Shown: positions 6,699 to 16,800, counted from the first letter of the stretch. The stretch: DNA of 64,000 bases from Cellulomonas sp. KH9 (GCF_900114185.1 NZ_FOSE01000005.1:124001-188000); one strand, 5' to 3'. Made by a program: numbers and translations. The notes: generated by a model from the sequence alone, not told the origin.

Positions 6699-8470
6699 CA
6701 CGCACCTCCGGCCCCGGGGCGGCGCAGCCGCTCGCACACCGCCACGATGCCCGCCGTCAGGGCGGCGAGCAGCACCGACGCCGCCAGTGCGGCGCCGTAG
6801 TTCTCGGCGCCGGGGCGCCCCAGCAGCCGGAAGATCACGACGGGCAGCGTCGGGTCCTGCGGGCGCGCCAGGAACGACGTGGCGCCGAACTCCCCCAGCG
6901 ACGCCGCGAACGCGAACCCGAGCGCCAGCCCGACGGCCCGCAGCGCGACGGCCAGGTCCACCGTCCGCAGCACCCGCCCGGGTGCGGCGCCCAGCGTCGC
7001 GGCGACCTCGCGCTGCCGCGGGTCGACGGCCCGCAGCACGGGCAGCACGGTGCGCACCACCAGCGGCACCGCGACGACAGCCTGCGCGACCGCGACCAGC
7101 ACGGGGCTGGTCCGCAGGTCCACGGGCAGCCCCAGCGGTGAGTCCATCGACACGAGGAACCCGAAGCCGACGGTCACGGCCGACACCCCGAGCGGCAGCA
7201 TGAACAGCGCGTCCAGCCCGGCCACGGCCCGGCGTGCCGCGGTGCGGCGCGGGCGGCGGGACACGACCAGGGCCACGAGCCCCCCGACCACCAGGGCGAG
7301 CACGGTGGCGTCGACGGCGGTGCGCACCGACGTCCCCGCGGCCTGCAGGGCGCTGACGGCCAGCGTGTCCTGCGGCACGGTCAGCGCGGCGTAGTTGTCC
7401 AGGCCCCAGCCGCGGGGGGTGCGCAGCGAGCGCACGACGAGGTGCACCAGCGGCAGCGCGAGCAGCCCGGCGACGGTGAGGGTGGTGACCACGACGGCCA
7501 CGGCGTCGAGGGGGTCCCGCAGGCGGACCGGACGGGCGTCCGCGGCACCACCGCCCAGAGCGGGGGCCGCCTCGGTGCGCGCGCGGGCACGCCCCGCCAG
7601 CGCGAGCGCGGCCACGACCACGACGAGCTGCACGACGGACAGCACGGCGGCGGCACGCAGGTCGAGGAACTGCGTGGTCTGGATCCAGATCTCGGTCTCG
7701 ACCGTGCCGTACCGGCGTCCGCCCAGCACCAGGACCGTGCCGAAGGCGGTCGCGCAGAACAGGAACACCAGGGAGGCCGCGGAGGCGATCGCCGGGCCCA
7801 GCGCGGGCAGCGTCACCGTCCGCAGCACGCGCCACGGTGAGGCGCCGAGCGCCCGGGCCGCCTGCTCCGCCCGCGGGTCGAGCCGCTCCCACAGGCCACC
7901 GACGGTGCGCACCACCACCGCGTAGTTGAAGAACACGAGCGCCAGGACGATGGCCACGAACGAGCCGTCCAGGCCCAGCCCGCCCAGCAGGCCGCCGTCC
8001 ACCAGCAGCGAGCGGAACGCGACGCCGACCACGACCGTGGGCAGCACGAACGGGATCGTGACGAACGCGCGCAGCGCCCCGCGCCCGGGGAACCGGCAGC
8101 GGTACAGCAGGTACGCCCCGGGCACGCCCAGCAGCACGGCGCCCAGGGTCCCGAGCCCGGCCTGTGCGAGCGTCTGCCCGACCACGCGCCACGTCCGCGG
8201 GCGGGTGAGCACGTCACCGAACCCGGTCAGGTCGAGGCGTCCGTCGGCGACGAACCCCCGCCCGACGATCTCCGCGACGGGCCAGACGAAGAACACCGCG
8301 AGGAACACCAGCGGCAGGACGGCCGCCGCGCCCCACGCCGCGCGGACACCCCACCCGGTGCGCGGCCCGCGCCGCCGCGGCGCGCCGTCGCCCGTCGGCC
8401 CGGCACCGGGGCGGGGGCCCGGGTGCGGGTCGGTCGGGTCGACGGTCGGCGCCGCGGCGGTGACGGGCAC
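6695..8470 (-). CDS. thiP: Thiamine ABC transporter permease (two fused permease halves)
   Basis: 591 aa with about 12 membrane helices in two homologous halves, as in ThiP and FbpB. Each half carries the coupling-helix EAA motif: EQAARALGASPWRVLRTVTL (first half) and REVAATLGAAPGRVLRTVDL (second half). The first 50 residues are polar and Pro/Gly/Arg-rich, presumably cytoplasmic. The GTG at 8470 lies 2 nt after the binding-protein stop, so it is probably translated by coupling; no strong ribosome-binding site is visible. Together with the ATPase and the lipoprotein it makes a complete importer. Confidence 0.87.
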   Translation of the reverse strand: MPVTAAAPTVDPTDPHPGPRPGAGPTGDGAPRRRGPRTGWGVRAAWGAAAVLPLVFLAVFFVWPVAEIVGRGFVADGRLDLTGFGDVLTRPRTWRVVGQTLAQAGLGTLGAVLLGVPGAYLLYRCRFPGRGALRAFVTIPFVLPTVVVGVAFRSLLVDGGLLGGLGLDGSFVAIVLALVFFNYAVVVRTVGGLWERLDPRAEQAARALGASPWRVLRTVTLPALGPAIASAASLVFLFCATAFGTVLVLGGRRYGTVETEIWIQTTQFLDLRAAAVLSVVQLVVVVAALALAGRARARTEAAPALGGGAADARPVRLRDPLDAVAVVVTTLTVAGLLALPLVHLVVRSLRTPRGWGLDNYAALTVPQDTLAVSALQAAGTSVRTAVDATVLALVVGGLVALVVSRRPRRTAARRAVAGLDALFMLPLGVSAVTVGFGFLVSMDSPLGLPVDLRTSPVLVAVAQAVVAVPLVVRTVLPVLRAVDPRQREVAATLGAAPGRVLRTVDLAVALRAVGLALGFAFAASLGEFGATSFLARPQDPTLPVVIFRLLGRPGAENYGAALAASVLLAALTAGIVAVCERLRRPGAGGAW

Positions 8471-8472
8471 GG

Positions 8473-9651
8473 TCAGCCGATCACCGTGTCGGACCACGTG
8501 GCGAGCCACTGCTCGCGGTGGGCGGTGACGTCGGCGGGCGCGACCTCGAACGGGTCGTCGGCGAGCGGGGCCCACGCGGCCCACTCCTGCGGCAGCTCGA
8601 CCGCCGAGCTCACGGGGTACATGTACATCGACCCCGGGATGTCCGCCTGGACGTCGTCCGAGAGCAGGAAGTCGAGCAGTGCGGCCGCACCCTCGGGGTT
8701 GGCGGCACCCGCCAGCACGCCCGCGTACTCGACCTGGCGGAAGCAGGTGTCGAGCAGCGCACGGGTGGTCGGGGCGTCGCCACCGTCGGGCACCGTGAAC
8801 GGCGGCGACGACGCGTAGGACAGCACGACGGGCCGCGGGCCCTCGCCGCCGCCCGCGGTGAAGTCGGTGTAGTACGCCTCGGACCACCCGTCGGCCACCT
8901 GCAGGCCGTTGTCCCGCAGGCCCGCCCAGTAGTCCACCCAGCCGTCCTCGCCGAACGCCCCGACGGTGGCGAGCAGGAACGCCAGGCCCGGGGACGACGT
9001 GACGGGGTCCGGCACCACGACGAGGTCGCGGTACGCCGGGTCCAGCAGCGACTCGAGCGTCGTGGGCTCCGGGACGCCGCGCTGCGCGAACCACGCGGTG
9101 TCGACGTTCAGGCAGACGTCCCCGAGGTCCACCGCGGTCAGCGCGCCGGTGTCGTCACCCGGCACGGCGTAGGCGGCGGCGTCCTCGGCCGCCGGGGCCG
9201 TGGGCTCGGCCGGCACCACGACGCCCTCGTCGAGCGCGCGGGACGCGAACGCGTTGTCGATGCCGAACACCAGGTCGCCGAGCGGGGCGTCCTTGGTCAG
9301 CACGAGCTGGTTCACCAGGGCACCCGCGTCGGCCTGCTGCACCACCTCGACGCGCAGCCCCGACTCCTCCTCGAACTGCTCGAGCAGGCCGTCGGACAGC
9401 GCGAAGGACTCGTGCGTCACCAGCGTGACGGTGCCGCCGCCGTCCGTCGGGTCGTCCGCCGCGCCGCCGCCGACGGCGGAGCAGGCGGTCAGCGCGAGCA
9501 GCCCGGCGGTGGCGACGAGGCCCGCCGCCGCGCGTCGGGCCGGGGTGGTCCGTGTGCCGTGGGGGGTGCTGCCGTGGGGGGTGCTGCCGTGCACGGTGCC
9601 GCCGTGCGGGGTCGTGCCGTGGTGGGTGCGGTGCACCCGGGGGGTGGTCAT
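8473..9651 (-). CDS. thiB: Thiamine-binding lipoprotein of the ABC transporter
   Basis: 392 aa. After an unusual His/Thr/Gly/Pro-rich leader of about 38 residues comes a lipoprotein signal (ARRAAAGLVATAGLLALTAC, lipobox LTAC), then a family 1/ThiB-type binding protein: VTLVTHESFALSDGLLEQFE, LTKDAPLGDLVFGIDNAFAS and a C-terminal WAPLADDPFEVAPADVTAHR. These ThiB-like segments fit the upstream TPP riboswitch. ATG at 9651 follows a GGAGG-type site, but a GTG about 20 codons later would give a more normal signal peptide, so the start is open. The leader region contains a tandem 15-bp repeat (9559-9588). Confidence 0.87.
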   Translation of the reverse strand: MTTPRVHRTHHGTTPHGGTVHGSTPHGSTPHGTRTTPARRAAAGLVATAGLLALTACSAVGGGAADDPTDGGGTVTLVTHESFALSDGLLEQFEEESGLRVEVVQQADAGALVNQLVLTKDAPLGDLVFGIDNAFASRALDEGVVVPAEPTAPAAEDAAAYAVPGDDTGALTAVDLGDVCLNVDTAWFAQRGVPEPTTLESLLDPAYRDLVVVPDPVTSSPGLAFLLATVGAFGEDGWVDYWAGLRDNGLQVADGWSEAYYTDFTAGGGEGPRPVVLSYASSPPFTVPDGGDAPTTRALLDTCFRQVEYAGVLAGAANPEGAAALLDFLLSDDVQADIPGSMYMYPVSSAVELPQEWAAWAPLADDPFEVAPADVTAHREQWLATWSDTVIG

Positions 9652-9740
9652 GCGTGTGGTCCTCCGTCGTCGTCGGAGGGGTCCCGTGCCGCCGTCCCAC
9701 GGCGCTCGCCGCACGGACGACACCACGGGAGGAGAGACAA

Positions 9741-9845
9741 GCCCGACTCCCTACGCCGGTATCACCCGGATCAGGTTCGAGGGTCTGCGGTGGTCCGCAC
9801 TCTCAGCGTCCTGCCGCCGTCACCGGCGCCCGACGCTCCCCTGTC
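9741..9845 (-). promoter_or_regulatory. TPP riboswitch (THI element) controlling thiBPQ
   Basis: On the minus strand the conserved TPP-sensing blocks appear in order: GGGGAGC near 9842, CTGAGAGTGCGG, AACCTGATCCGGGTGATACC and GGCGTAGGGAG ending near 9745. These match the THI-box core (CUGAGA, ACCUGAUCUGGAUAAUGCCAGCGUAGGGA type). The aptamer ends about 95 nt before the thiB start. Thiamine pyrophosphate binding is expected to repress the importer. Confidence 0.95.
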
Positions 9846-9928
9846 GTTCGCGGACGATCCTAGCCCCGACCTGTGCGAGGGCCCGATCCCGGGTAGCGTC
9901 CGTGCAGGCGACGACGACGGAGGAGAAC

Positions 9929-10201
9929 ATGTCGGACGACGGGCAGAAGCAGTCGATGACCGCGAAGATCGTGGGCGCGGGGGTCACCCTCGTCGCCGCG
10001 TGGGCGGTCCAGAAGCTCATCGACGCGGTCTGGACCAAGGCCAAGGGTCACAAGCCCCCGGCGCCGGACTCCACGGAGCCCGACATCAAGTTCAGCGAGG
10101 TCGCGACCGCTGCGGCGATCAGCGGTGCCGCCATCTCGCTGTCGCGCGTGCTGGCGACGCGCGGCGCCGCGAAGCTCGCAGGACGCGCCGCCCGGGGCTG
10201 A
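9929..10201 (+). CDS. DUF4235 family small membrane protein
   Basis: 90 aa. A hydrophobic segment near the N-terminus (KIVGAGVTLVAAWAVQKLID) and a second moderately hydrophobic one (ATAAAISGAAISLSRVLATR) flank a Pro/Lys-rich loop. The layout AWAVQKLIDAVWTKAKGHKP is typical of actinobacterial DUF4235 proteins of unknown function. ATG at 9929 has an excellent ribosome-binding site (GGAGGAGAAC). It stands alone between the TPP riboswitch region and the 3' end of the Mrp operon. Confidence 0.85.
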   Translation: MSDDGQKQSMTAKIVGAGVTLVAAWAVQKLIDAVWTKAKGHKPPAPDSTEPDIKFSEVATAAAISGAAISLSRVLATRGAAKLAGRAARG

Positions 10202-10229
10202 CCCGCTGCCGCGACGTCCGGGGACCGCC

Positions 10230-10613
10230 TCAGGCGTCCTCGGACGTCCGGCCCGGGCGCGTCTCCCCGAGGTCGCGGGAGAGCTCGTCCACCACCAGCA
10301 GGTCGTTGCGGACCTTGCCGGTGCGGAAGCCCGCGCGGCCGACCATGTGCGCGGCGACGGGTGCGGTGAGCATCTGGAAGATCGCGACGAGCAGCAGCGC
10401 CCACACCGCCCCGCCCTCGCGCAGGCGCAGCGCGAGACCGATGAGCACGAGGATCAGCCCGAGCACCTGCGGCTTGGTACCCGCGTGCATGCGGGACAGC
10501 AGGTCGGGGAAGCGCAGGGCGCCGACCCCGGCGGCGAACGCGAAGAACGCGCCGCCCAGCAGGCAGACGATCGAGGCGACGTCCGCCACCGTGCCCCACG
10601 TGTCCTGGCTCAT
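10230..10613 (-). CDS. mnhG: Na+/H+ antiporter subunit G (MnhG/MrpG)
   Basis: 127 aa with three membrane helices and the MnhG signature FFAFAAGVGALRFPDLLSRM followed by HAGTKPQVLGLILVLIGLAL (the conserved RMHAGTK loop) and LTAPVAAHMVGRAGFRTG. It is the last gene of the Mrp operon and overlaps the mnhF stop by 4 nt (ATGA). MnhG is a small structural subunit of the multisubunit antiporter that exchanges cytoplasmic Na+ for external protons. Confidence 0.93.
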   Translation of the reverse strand: MSQDTWGTVADVASIVCLLGGAFFAFAAGVGALRFPDLLSRMHAGTKPQVLGLILVLIGLALRLREGGAVWALLLVAIFQMLTAPVAAHMVGRAGFRTGKVRNDLLVVDELSRDLGETRPGRTSEDA

Positions 10614-11125
10614 CGCGTCTCCTCGTCGGCCGGGCCGCCGTGGTGCTCGTCGTCGGGTGTCTTCTCGACGGTCTCGCGGGCGCTCGGGGCCACGGTCTCG
10701 TCGACCGCCGGCTCGGGCGCCGCGGCCGCGTCGGCGGTGGCGGCGTCCTCGGCGGCACGGCGCCGGCGGCGGCGCGCCTCCTCCTCCTCCTGCTCGAGGC
10801 GGCGCTTCTCGGCCTCCTCGGCGGCGACCTCCTCGCGGGTGCGCACGCGCCCCTCGCCCTCGGGCTCGACGGCGGCGAACCGTGCGACGGTGACCGACCC
10901 GACGAAGCCCACGAGGGACAGCACCACGAGCAGCGGCACGACGTCGGCGCGCCGGTAGTACGCCGCGTAGAGGGCGATCGCCGCGATCATCGTCGTGACG
11001 ACGATGTCGAGCGCGACCGTGCGGTCGAGCATCGACGGGCCCTTCTCGGCCCGCACGATCGCGAGCAGCGCGCCGAGCGTCAGCAGGACCCCGCAGACGA
11101 CGACGACGACGTCGAACACGTTCAC
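10610..11125 (-). CDS. mnhF: Na+/H+ antiporter subunit F (MnhF) with a long charged tail
   Basis: 171 aa, nearly twice the usual length (about 90). Residues 1-85 are the canonical three-helix MnhF: GVLLTLGALLAIVRAEKGPS, the conserved MLDRTVALDIV, and VLSLVGFVGSVTVARF. From about residue 95 a highly charged, probably helical extension follows (EEVAAEEAEKRRLEQEEEEA, then an Arg run), ending in an Ala/Glu/Asp-rich tail. GTG at 11125 overlaps mnhE by 4 nt and lies 10 nt after GGAGG. The tail should be cytoplasmic; its role is unknown. Confidence 0.9.
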   Translation of the reverse strand: MNVFDVVVVVCGVLLTLGALLAIVRAEKGPSMLDRTVALDIVVTTMIAAIALYAAYYRRADVVPLLVVLSLVGFVGSVTVARFAAVEPEGEGRVRTREEVAAEEAEKRRLEQEEEEARRRRRRAAEDAATADAAAAPEPAVDETVAPSARETVEKTPDDEHHGGPADEETR

Positions 11126-11697
11126 CGGGACGTCACCTCCCCCGCGCGGCGCGAGCGCTGCAGCCCCGCCTCCGCGAGCTCCTCGTCGGACGCGAGCGCG
11201 CGCAGCAGCCGCGCCTCCTGGTCGAGGACGCTCTGCCGCGCCTTCTCGACGCCGCCGCTGGTCTCGACGTCGAGGACGTGCACGTACAGCCGCCCGGTGA
11301 GCCGGTGCGCCTCGACGATGATCGAGCCGGGCACCAGCGAGACGAGCTCGGCGGTCAGCGTGAGGTACAGGTCCGAGTGGCTGCGCAGCTGCACGCAGAT
11401 CACGGCACCGCGCGGGGTGTGCCGGGGCCGCAGCGCGACGAGGCTGACCTCGAACGACGCCCGCACCAGGTCGAGCGCGAACCGGCCCAGCAGCACGAGC
11501 AGCCCCACGGGGTGGACGCGACCGCGGAAGTCGACGGGCGTCATGCGCAGGCCGGCCGTGACCAGCAGCCCGAGCAGGATGCCGTTGACGACGTTGCCCC
11601 AGGTGACCTGGCCCCACAGCAGGACCCAGACGACGGTGAGCCACAGCACGGTGGCCCACTGGAAGCGCCAGCCGGTGCGGCGCGGGTGCAGGCTCAT
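11122..11697 (-). CDS. mnhE: Na+/H+ antiporter subunit E (MnhE)
   Basis: 191 aa. Two N-terminal hydrophobic helices (VLWLTVVWVLLWGQVTWGNV and NGILLGLLVTAGLRM) and the MnhE core: LLGRFALDLVRASFEVSLVA, SDLYLTLTAELVSLVPGSII, then HVLDVE. The polar C-terminus (EKARQSVLDQEARLLRAL) is normal for actinobacterial members. It overlaps mnhD upstream and mnhF downstream by 4 nt each. Confidence 0.92.
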   Translation of the reverse strand: MSLHPRRTGWRFQWATVLWLTVVWVLLWGQVTWGNVVNGILLGLLVTAGLRMTPVDFRGRVHPVGLLVLLGRFALDLVRASFEVSLVALRPRHTPRGAVICVQLRSHSDLYLTLTAELVSLVPGSIIVEAHRLTGRLYVHVLDVETSGGVEKARQSVLDQEARLLRALASDEELAEAGLQRSRRAGEVTSR

Positions 11698-13295
11698 CGG
11701 TCACCCCCGCCGTTCTCGGCGTCCTGGGTCGCGGGCACCAGGTCCTCGTCGACCTCGGAGTCCTCGGCCGCGCGCTGCGACTCGCCCTCGCCGCGCTCCC
11801 CGTCGGGCAGCACCGCCTCGATGTACGGGAAGCGGTCCGCGAGGGTCTGGGCGGCGCGCTCGGTGTACGCGTACAGCGGGCCGGCGAAGACGGTGAGCGC
11901 CAGGCTGACGACGACCAGGGCGGCCGTGGGGACCACCATGTGCGCGGGCACGTGGTTGGCCGGCAGCTCCTCCGGCGGGCTCTGCCAGAACGCCTTGTTC
12001 CAGGCCTTGATGAGCGCGTACAGGGTGAGCAGCGAGGTGACGACGGACCCGGTGACCAGGGCGTACCCCAGCGGGGTGCCGAGCTCGACGCCGGCCTCGA
12101 GCAGCCCGACCTTGCCGAGGAACCCGGAGAACGGCGGGATGCCGCCGAGGTTCATCGCGGGCACGAAGAACAGCACGGCCAGCACGGGCGTCATCTTGGC
12201 GAGCCCGCCCAGGCGGTCGAGCGACGTGGTCCCGCCGAAGCGCTCGACCAGGCCGACCACGAGGAACAGGGCCGTCTGCACGGTGATGTGGTGCACGACG
12301 TAGTAGATGGCCGCGGTCCAGCCGAGCACGCTGCCCAGGGCGACGCCGAACACCATGTAGCCGATGTGGCTGACGAGGGTGAACGACAGCAGACGTTTGA
12401 CGTCGTCCTGCGCGACCGCGCCCAGGATTCCCACGAGCATCGTGGCCAGGGCGACGACCATGAGGATGTCGTCGAGCTGCCCGCCGGGGAAGAGCAGGGT
12501 CTGCGTGCGGATGATCGCGTACACGCCGACCTTGGTCAGCAGGCCCGCGAACACCGCCGTGACCGGCGCGGGCGCGGTCGGGTAGGAGTCCGGCAGCCAG
12601 GACGACAACGGGAAGACGGCGGCCTTGATGCCGAACGCGAGCAGCAGCATCGCCTGCAGCATGGTGCGCACGCCGGGGTCGATCTCCGGCAGGCGCAGCG
12701 CGAGCTGCGCGAGGTTCACGGTGCCCGTCGCCGCGTACACCGCCGCGATCGCGACGAGGAAGAGGACCGACGACAGGATGGCGACGACCACGTAGATGGT
12801 GCCCGCGCGGATGCGCTCGGTGGTGCCCGACAGCGTGATGAGCACGTACGACGCGGCGAGCAGGATCTCGAAGCCGACGTAGATGTTGAACAGGTCGCCC
12901 GACAGGAAGGCGTTGGCGACGCCGGCCGACAGCACCAGGTACGTGGGGTGGAAGATCGAGATGGGGGCGAACCGCTCCCCGTCCTCCCGGCCCTGCGCCA
13001 GCGAGTACACCAGGACGCAGAGGATCACGACGGACGAGACCGTGAGCATGAGGGCCGACAGGCGGTCGGCGACGAGGCTGATGCCCACGGGCGCCGCCCA
13101 GTCCCCGACCTCCACGACGACCGGCCCGGAGTCGGCCAGCACGAGCAGCGCACCGGACACCACGGCGACGAGCGCCAGGGTCACGAGCGAGACGATGCGC
13201 TGCAGCCGGGGGCGGCGGTAGAGCGCGAGCGCCAGGCCCGCCGCCGACAGCGGCAGGACCACGGGCAGGGGGACGAGCCAGCTCCAGTCGGTCAT
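11694..13295 (-). CDS. mnhD: Na+/H+ antiporter subunit D (MnhD, NuoN/NuoM-like)
   Basis: 533 aa and about 14 membrane helices of the complex-I-type antiporter family. Recognisable segments include FHPTYLVLSAGVANAFLSGD (loop leading to the conserved FNIYVGFEILLAASYVLI with its key Glu), LLAFGIKAAVFPLSSWLPDS (Lys on the broken helix), YPTAPAPVTAVFAGLLTKVG, and LLSFTLVSHIGYMVFG. A polar acidic tail of about 45 residues ends the protein. Along with MnhA it is one of the two proton-pumping-type subunits. Confidence 0.94.
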   Translation of the reverse strand: MTDWSWLVPLPVVLPLSAAGLALALYRRPRLQRIVSLVTLALVAVVSGALLVLADSGPVVVEVGDWAAPVGISLVADRLSALMLTVSSVVILCVLVYSLAQGREDGERFAPISIFHPTYLVLSAGVANAFLSGDLFNIYVGFEILLAASYVLITLSGTTERIRAGTIYVVVAILSSVLFLVAIAAVYAATGTVNLAQLALRLPEIDPGVRTMLQAMLLLAFGIKAAVFPLSSWLPDSYPTAPAPVTAVFAGLLTKVGVYAIIRTQTLLFPGGQLDDILMVVALATMLVGILGAVAQDDVKRLLSFTLVSHIGYMVFGVALGSVLGWTAAIYYVVHHITVQTALFLVVGLVERFGGTTSLDRLGGLAKMTPVLAVLFFVPAMNLGGIPPFSGFLGKVGLLEAGVELGTPLGYALVTGSVVTSLLTLYALIKAWNKAFWQSPPEELPANHVPAHMVVPTAALVVVSLALTVFAGPLYAYTERAAQTLADRFPYIEAVLPDGERGEGESQRAAEDSEVDEDLVPATQDAENGGGDR

Positions 13296-13834
13296 CGTCC
13301 CTCCTCCCCGTGCGTGTGGCTGGTGGCCGGCGGCGGCCGTTCGGCGGGCGCCTCGTCGAAGGCCTCTCCCTCGTCCATCTCGTCGCGGGCGGCGGCGGCC
13401 TCCTCGTCGAGCGTCTCGCCCTCGGACTCGGTGTCGTCGTCCTCGAAGGCACGTTCGTCACGCGCCGCGAGGCGGGCGATGCGGCGGTCCTCGACGTCGT
13501 CCTGCACCTCGTCGTGGCGGTGCAGCTGCCACGACCGGTAGGCCATGGCCAGCAGGAACGCCGTCAGCCCGAGCGTGATGACGATGGCCGTGAGGATCAG
13601 CGCCTGCGGCAGCGGGTCGCTCATGGGGCGGTCGGACGCGACCCCGATGATCGGGGGCGCCCCGGCAGCCCCGCCGGCGACGAGGATCAGCAGGTTCGTG
13701 CCGTTGCCCAGCAGGATGATGCCCAGCAGGATGCGCGTGAGGCTGCGCTCGAGCACCAGGTACACGCCGACCGTGAACAGCACGGCGATCGTCACGACGA
13801 AGACGATGTTGGGGCTCATGACGACGTCGGTCAT
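13292..13834 (-). CDS. mnhC: Na+/H+ antiporter subunit C (MnhC, NuoK-like) with an acidic tail
   Basis: 180 aa against about 115 for typical MnhC. Residues 1-112 are the NuoK-like three-helix unit (VTIAVLFTVGVYLVLERSLT, RILLGIILLGNGTNLLILVA, DPLPQALILTAIVITLGLTA). From about 118 there is a strongly acidic tail (ERAFEDDDTESEGETLDEEA and onward) with alternating Asp/Glu. Like the MnhF tail it must face the cytoplasm. Overlaps both neighbours by 4 nt. The antiporter call is secure; the tail is a lineage-specific oddity. Confidence 0.92.
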   Translation of the reverse strand: MTDVVMSPNIVFVVTIAVLFTVGVYLVLERSLTRILLGIILLGNGTNLLILVAGGAAGAPPIIGVASDRPMSDPLPQALILTAIVITLGLTAFLLAMAYRSWQLHRHDEVQDDVEDRRIARLAARDERAFEDDDTESEGETLDEEAAAARDEMDEGEAFDEAPAERPPPATSHTHGEEGR

Positions 13835-16800
13835 GCGGCACCCCCGGTCCCCGGTCCACCGGAGAAGTCGTCCGAGCGCCGCTCGACCGGGTCGTACCCG
13901 GACGCGTTGAGCCCGCGCAGCAGGACGAGCTGGTCGTCACCGCGGACCGCGTGGTCCGGCACGTCGTCCTCCCCGGACTCGGCCCGCCGGTCGATCTCGG
14001 CACCCAGGCTGCGCAGGATGTCGAGCACCAGGCCGACGACCACCAGGTACACCCCCACGTCGAAGAACAGGCTGGTGACGAGCTTGACCTCGCCCCAGAT
14101 CGGCAGCTGGAACTCGAGGATCCAGGACTCCAGCACGTTGCCGCCGACGAACAGCGCGGCCAGGCCGGCGCCGGCCGACAGGAACAGACCCGTGCCGAGC
14201 AGCACACCGGGCTGCACGGGTGCGGCCTCACCGAGCTCGTAGCGCCCGCCCGCGAGGTACCGCACCGCCAGCGCGATGCCCGTGACCAGACCTGCCGCGA
14301 ACCCGCCGCCGGGCTGGTTGTGGCCGCTGAACAGCAGGAACGCCGAGTACACGATCATCGTGTGGAACAGCAGGCGCACGACGACCTCGAAGATCACCGA
14401 GCGGCGCTGGGGCGCGACGGTGCGTCCGGCGCGCAGCCACTCCCGTGCACGCGACCCGCCCACGGGGGCGCTGCCGCGCGAGGGGGGCGGCGTGTCGGCG
14501 TCGGCCTCGGCCTGCGGGCGGCGCAGCGACGCCATCGGGTCCGGCGAGCCGCCCCACACCGAGCGGTCGGCCGGGGCCTCGCGCTCCCGGAAGATGCGCC
14601 CGCCGCGGGCGGACAGGAACACCAGGGAGGCGACACCGGTGGCCGCGACGAGCAGCACCGAGATCTCGCCCATCGTGTCCCACGCGCGGATGTCGACGAG
14701 GGTGACGTTGACGATGTTCTTGCCGCCGCCGAACTCGTAGGCCTCGGTGGCGAAGTCGGCGGAGACCGGCGCGTGCACGCGCGCCGACGGGGCGACCAGG
14801 GCGACCCCGGCGACGACGAGCCCGACCGCGAGGGCCAGCGCGAGCCGGACCCAGCGGGACGTGGCCAGCGGGCGGTCCGAGAAGTACGGGGGCAGGCGGC
14901 GCAGCACCAGCACGAAGACGACGAGCGTGATCGTCTCGACCAGCACCTGCGTGACCGCGAGGTCCGGGGCGCCGTAGAGCAGGAACATGCCGGCGATGGC
15001 GTAGCCGCTGATGCCGGCCAGGATCACGGCCTTGAGGCGGCGGCGGGCGCGGGCGACCAGGATCGCCGCGACGATCGACGCCGCCGCGAACACCGTCTGG
15101 GCCGCGTAGTCCCAGGGGCGCACGTCCTGCGGCCACGACGTGCCGGTGAGCAGCGCGCCACCGACGGCGACGACCCACGTGGTGAGGATGACGCCGAGGT
15201 ACAGCGGCAGCGACCCGCGCTGGGTGACGGCGGTGACGTCGGCGGCGAAGTCGTCGAGCTTGCGCATGAAGCGGCGGTAGGTGAGGTCCGCCTCGAGCAG
15301 GTGCGGGACGCGCGCCTGCCAGCGCTCCACCTTGTCGCGCGCGAGGAACAGCAGCCCGCCGAGCCCGAGGACGCCGACCGTCAGCCAGAGCACCAGGCCG
15401 AACCCGCCCCACAGCAGGAGGTGGCCCGGCTCCCCCAGCGGGTACGTGGCCGCGTAGGGCTCGAGCAGCTGCTCCCCGAGGTGCGGCAGCAGCGCGACGG
15501 CCAGCCCGAGGAACGACAGGACCAGCGCGGGCGCCGTCAGCAGGAACGACGGGCGCGTGACGGGGGCCGGAGCCACCGACTCGTCACCGCCGGCGGCCAG
15601 CGACGTGGTCGTGGCGACGCCCTCGGAGTCCTGGGTCTTGGACTGCGGGACCAGGGCGTCCTTGGTCGCGAACGCGCCCCACCACAGCCGCAGGCCGTAG
15701 GCCACGGTCAGCGCCGACCCGACGACGACGGCCGCCAGGACGATCCAGCCCACCATGCCGTCCTCGAGGTGCGCGACGCCCTCGAGGCCCGCCTCCTTGG
15801 CGACGTACCCGGCGAACGGCGGCAGGCCGATCATCGAGGCGGTGGCCAGGCCGCCGGCCACCGCCGTCCAGGGCAGGGCGCGCCCCACGCCCGACAGGCG
15901 CCGCAGGTCACGGGTGCCGCACGCGACGTCGACCGTGCCGACCACGAGGAACAGCGCCGCCTTGAACATGGCGTGCGCGCCGAGCATCGCCAGGCCGGCC
16001 AGGGCCGTGGCCTGCGTGCCGAGGCCGACGAGCAGGATGATGAGGCCGAGCTGGCTGACCGTGCCGAAGGCGAGGATCAGCTTGAGGTCGTGCTGCCGCA
16101 GGGCGCGGTACCCGCCGAGCAGCAGGGTGCCGCCCCCCAGGACCACGATCGTCCAGCGCCACACCGGCAGCTCCGCGTACGCGGGCGCGAACCGTGCCAC
16201 CAGGTAGACGCCGGCCTTCACCATCGCGGCGGCGTGCAGGTACGCGCTGACGGGCGTCGGCGCGGCCATGGCCGCCGGCAGCCAGAAGTGGAACGGGATG
16301 AGCGCGGACTTCGTGGCCGCACCGGCCAGCAGGCAGGCGACGGCGGCGACGACCGCGGTGGAGGCGGCCGGCGGGTCCGCCATCAGGCCGGACAGCGAGT
16401 ACGTGCCGGCGGCGTGCCCGAGGATCACGACACCGACGAGCATGGCCAGGCCGCCCGCGGTGGTGACGATGATGGCCTGCATGGCGGCGCGCCGGGACGC
16501 CTTGCGGTCCGCGTAGTGCCCGATGAGCAGGTACGACGTGACCGTCGTCAGCTCCCAGAACACGAACATCAGCAGCATGTCGTCGGCCGTGACCAGGCCG
16601 AGCATCGACCCGGCGAAGGCGGTGAAGACCCCGCCGAACCGGCCCAGACCGGAGGCCGTGGGCGAGAAGTACGCGGCGCAGTACACGAGGACGAGCGCGC
16701 CGACGCCGCCGACGACCAGGGTCATCAGCCACGACAGGGTGTCGAGCCGGAAGCTCAGCTCGAGCCCCAGCGCGGGGATCCACTCGACGACCTGCGACGG

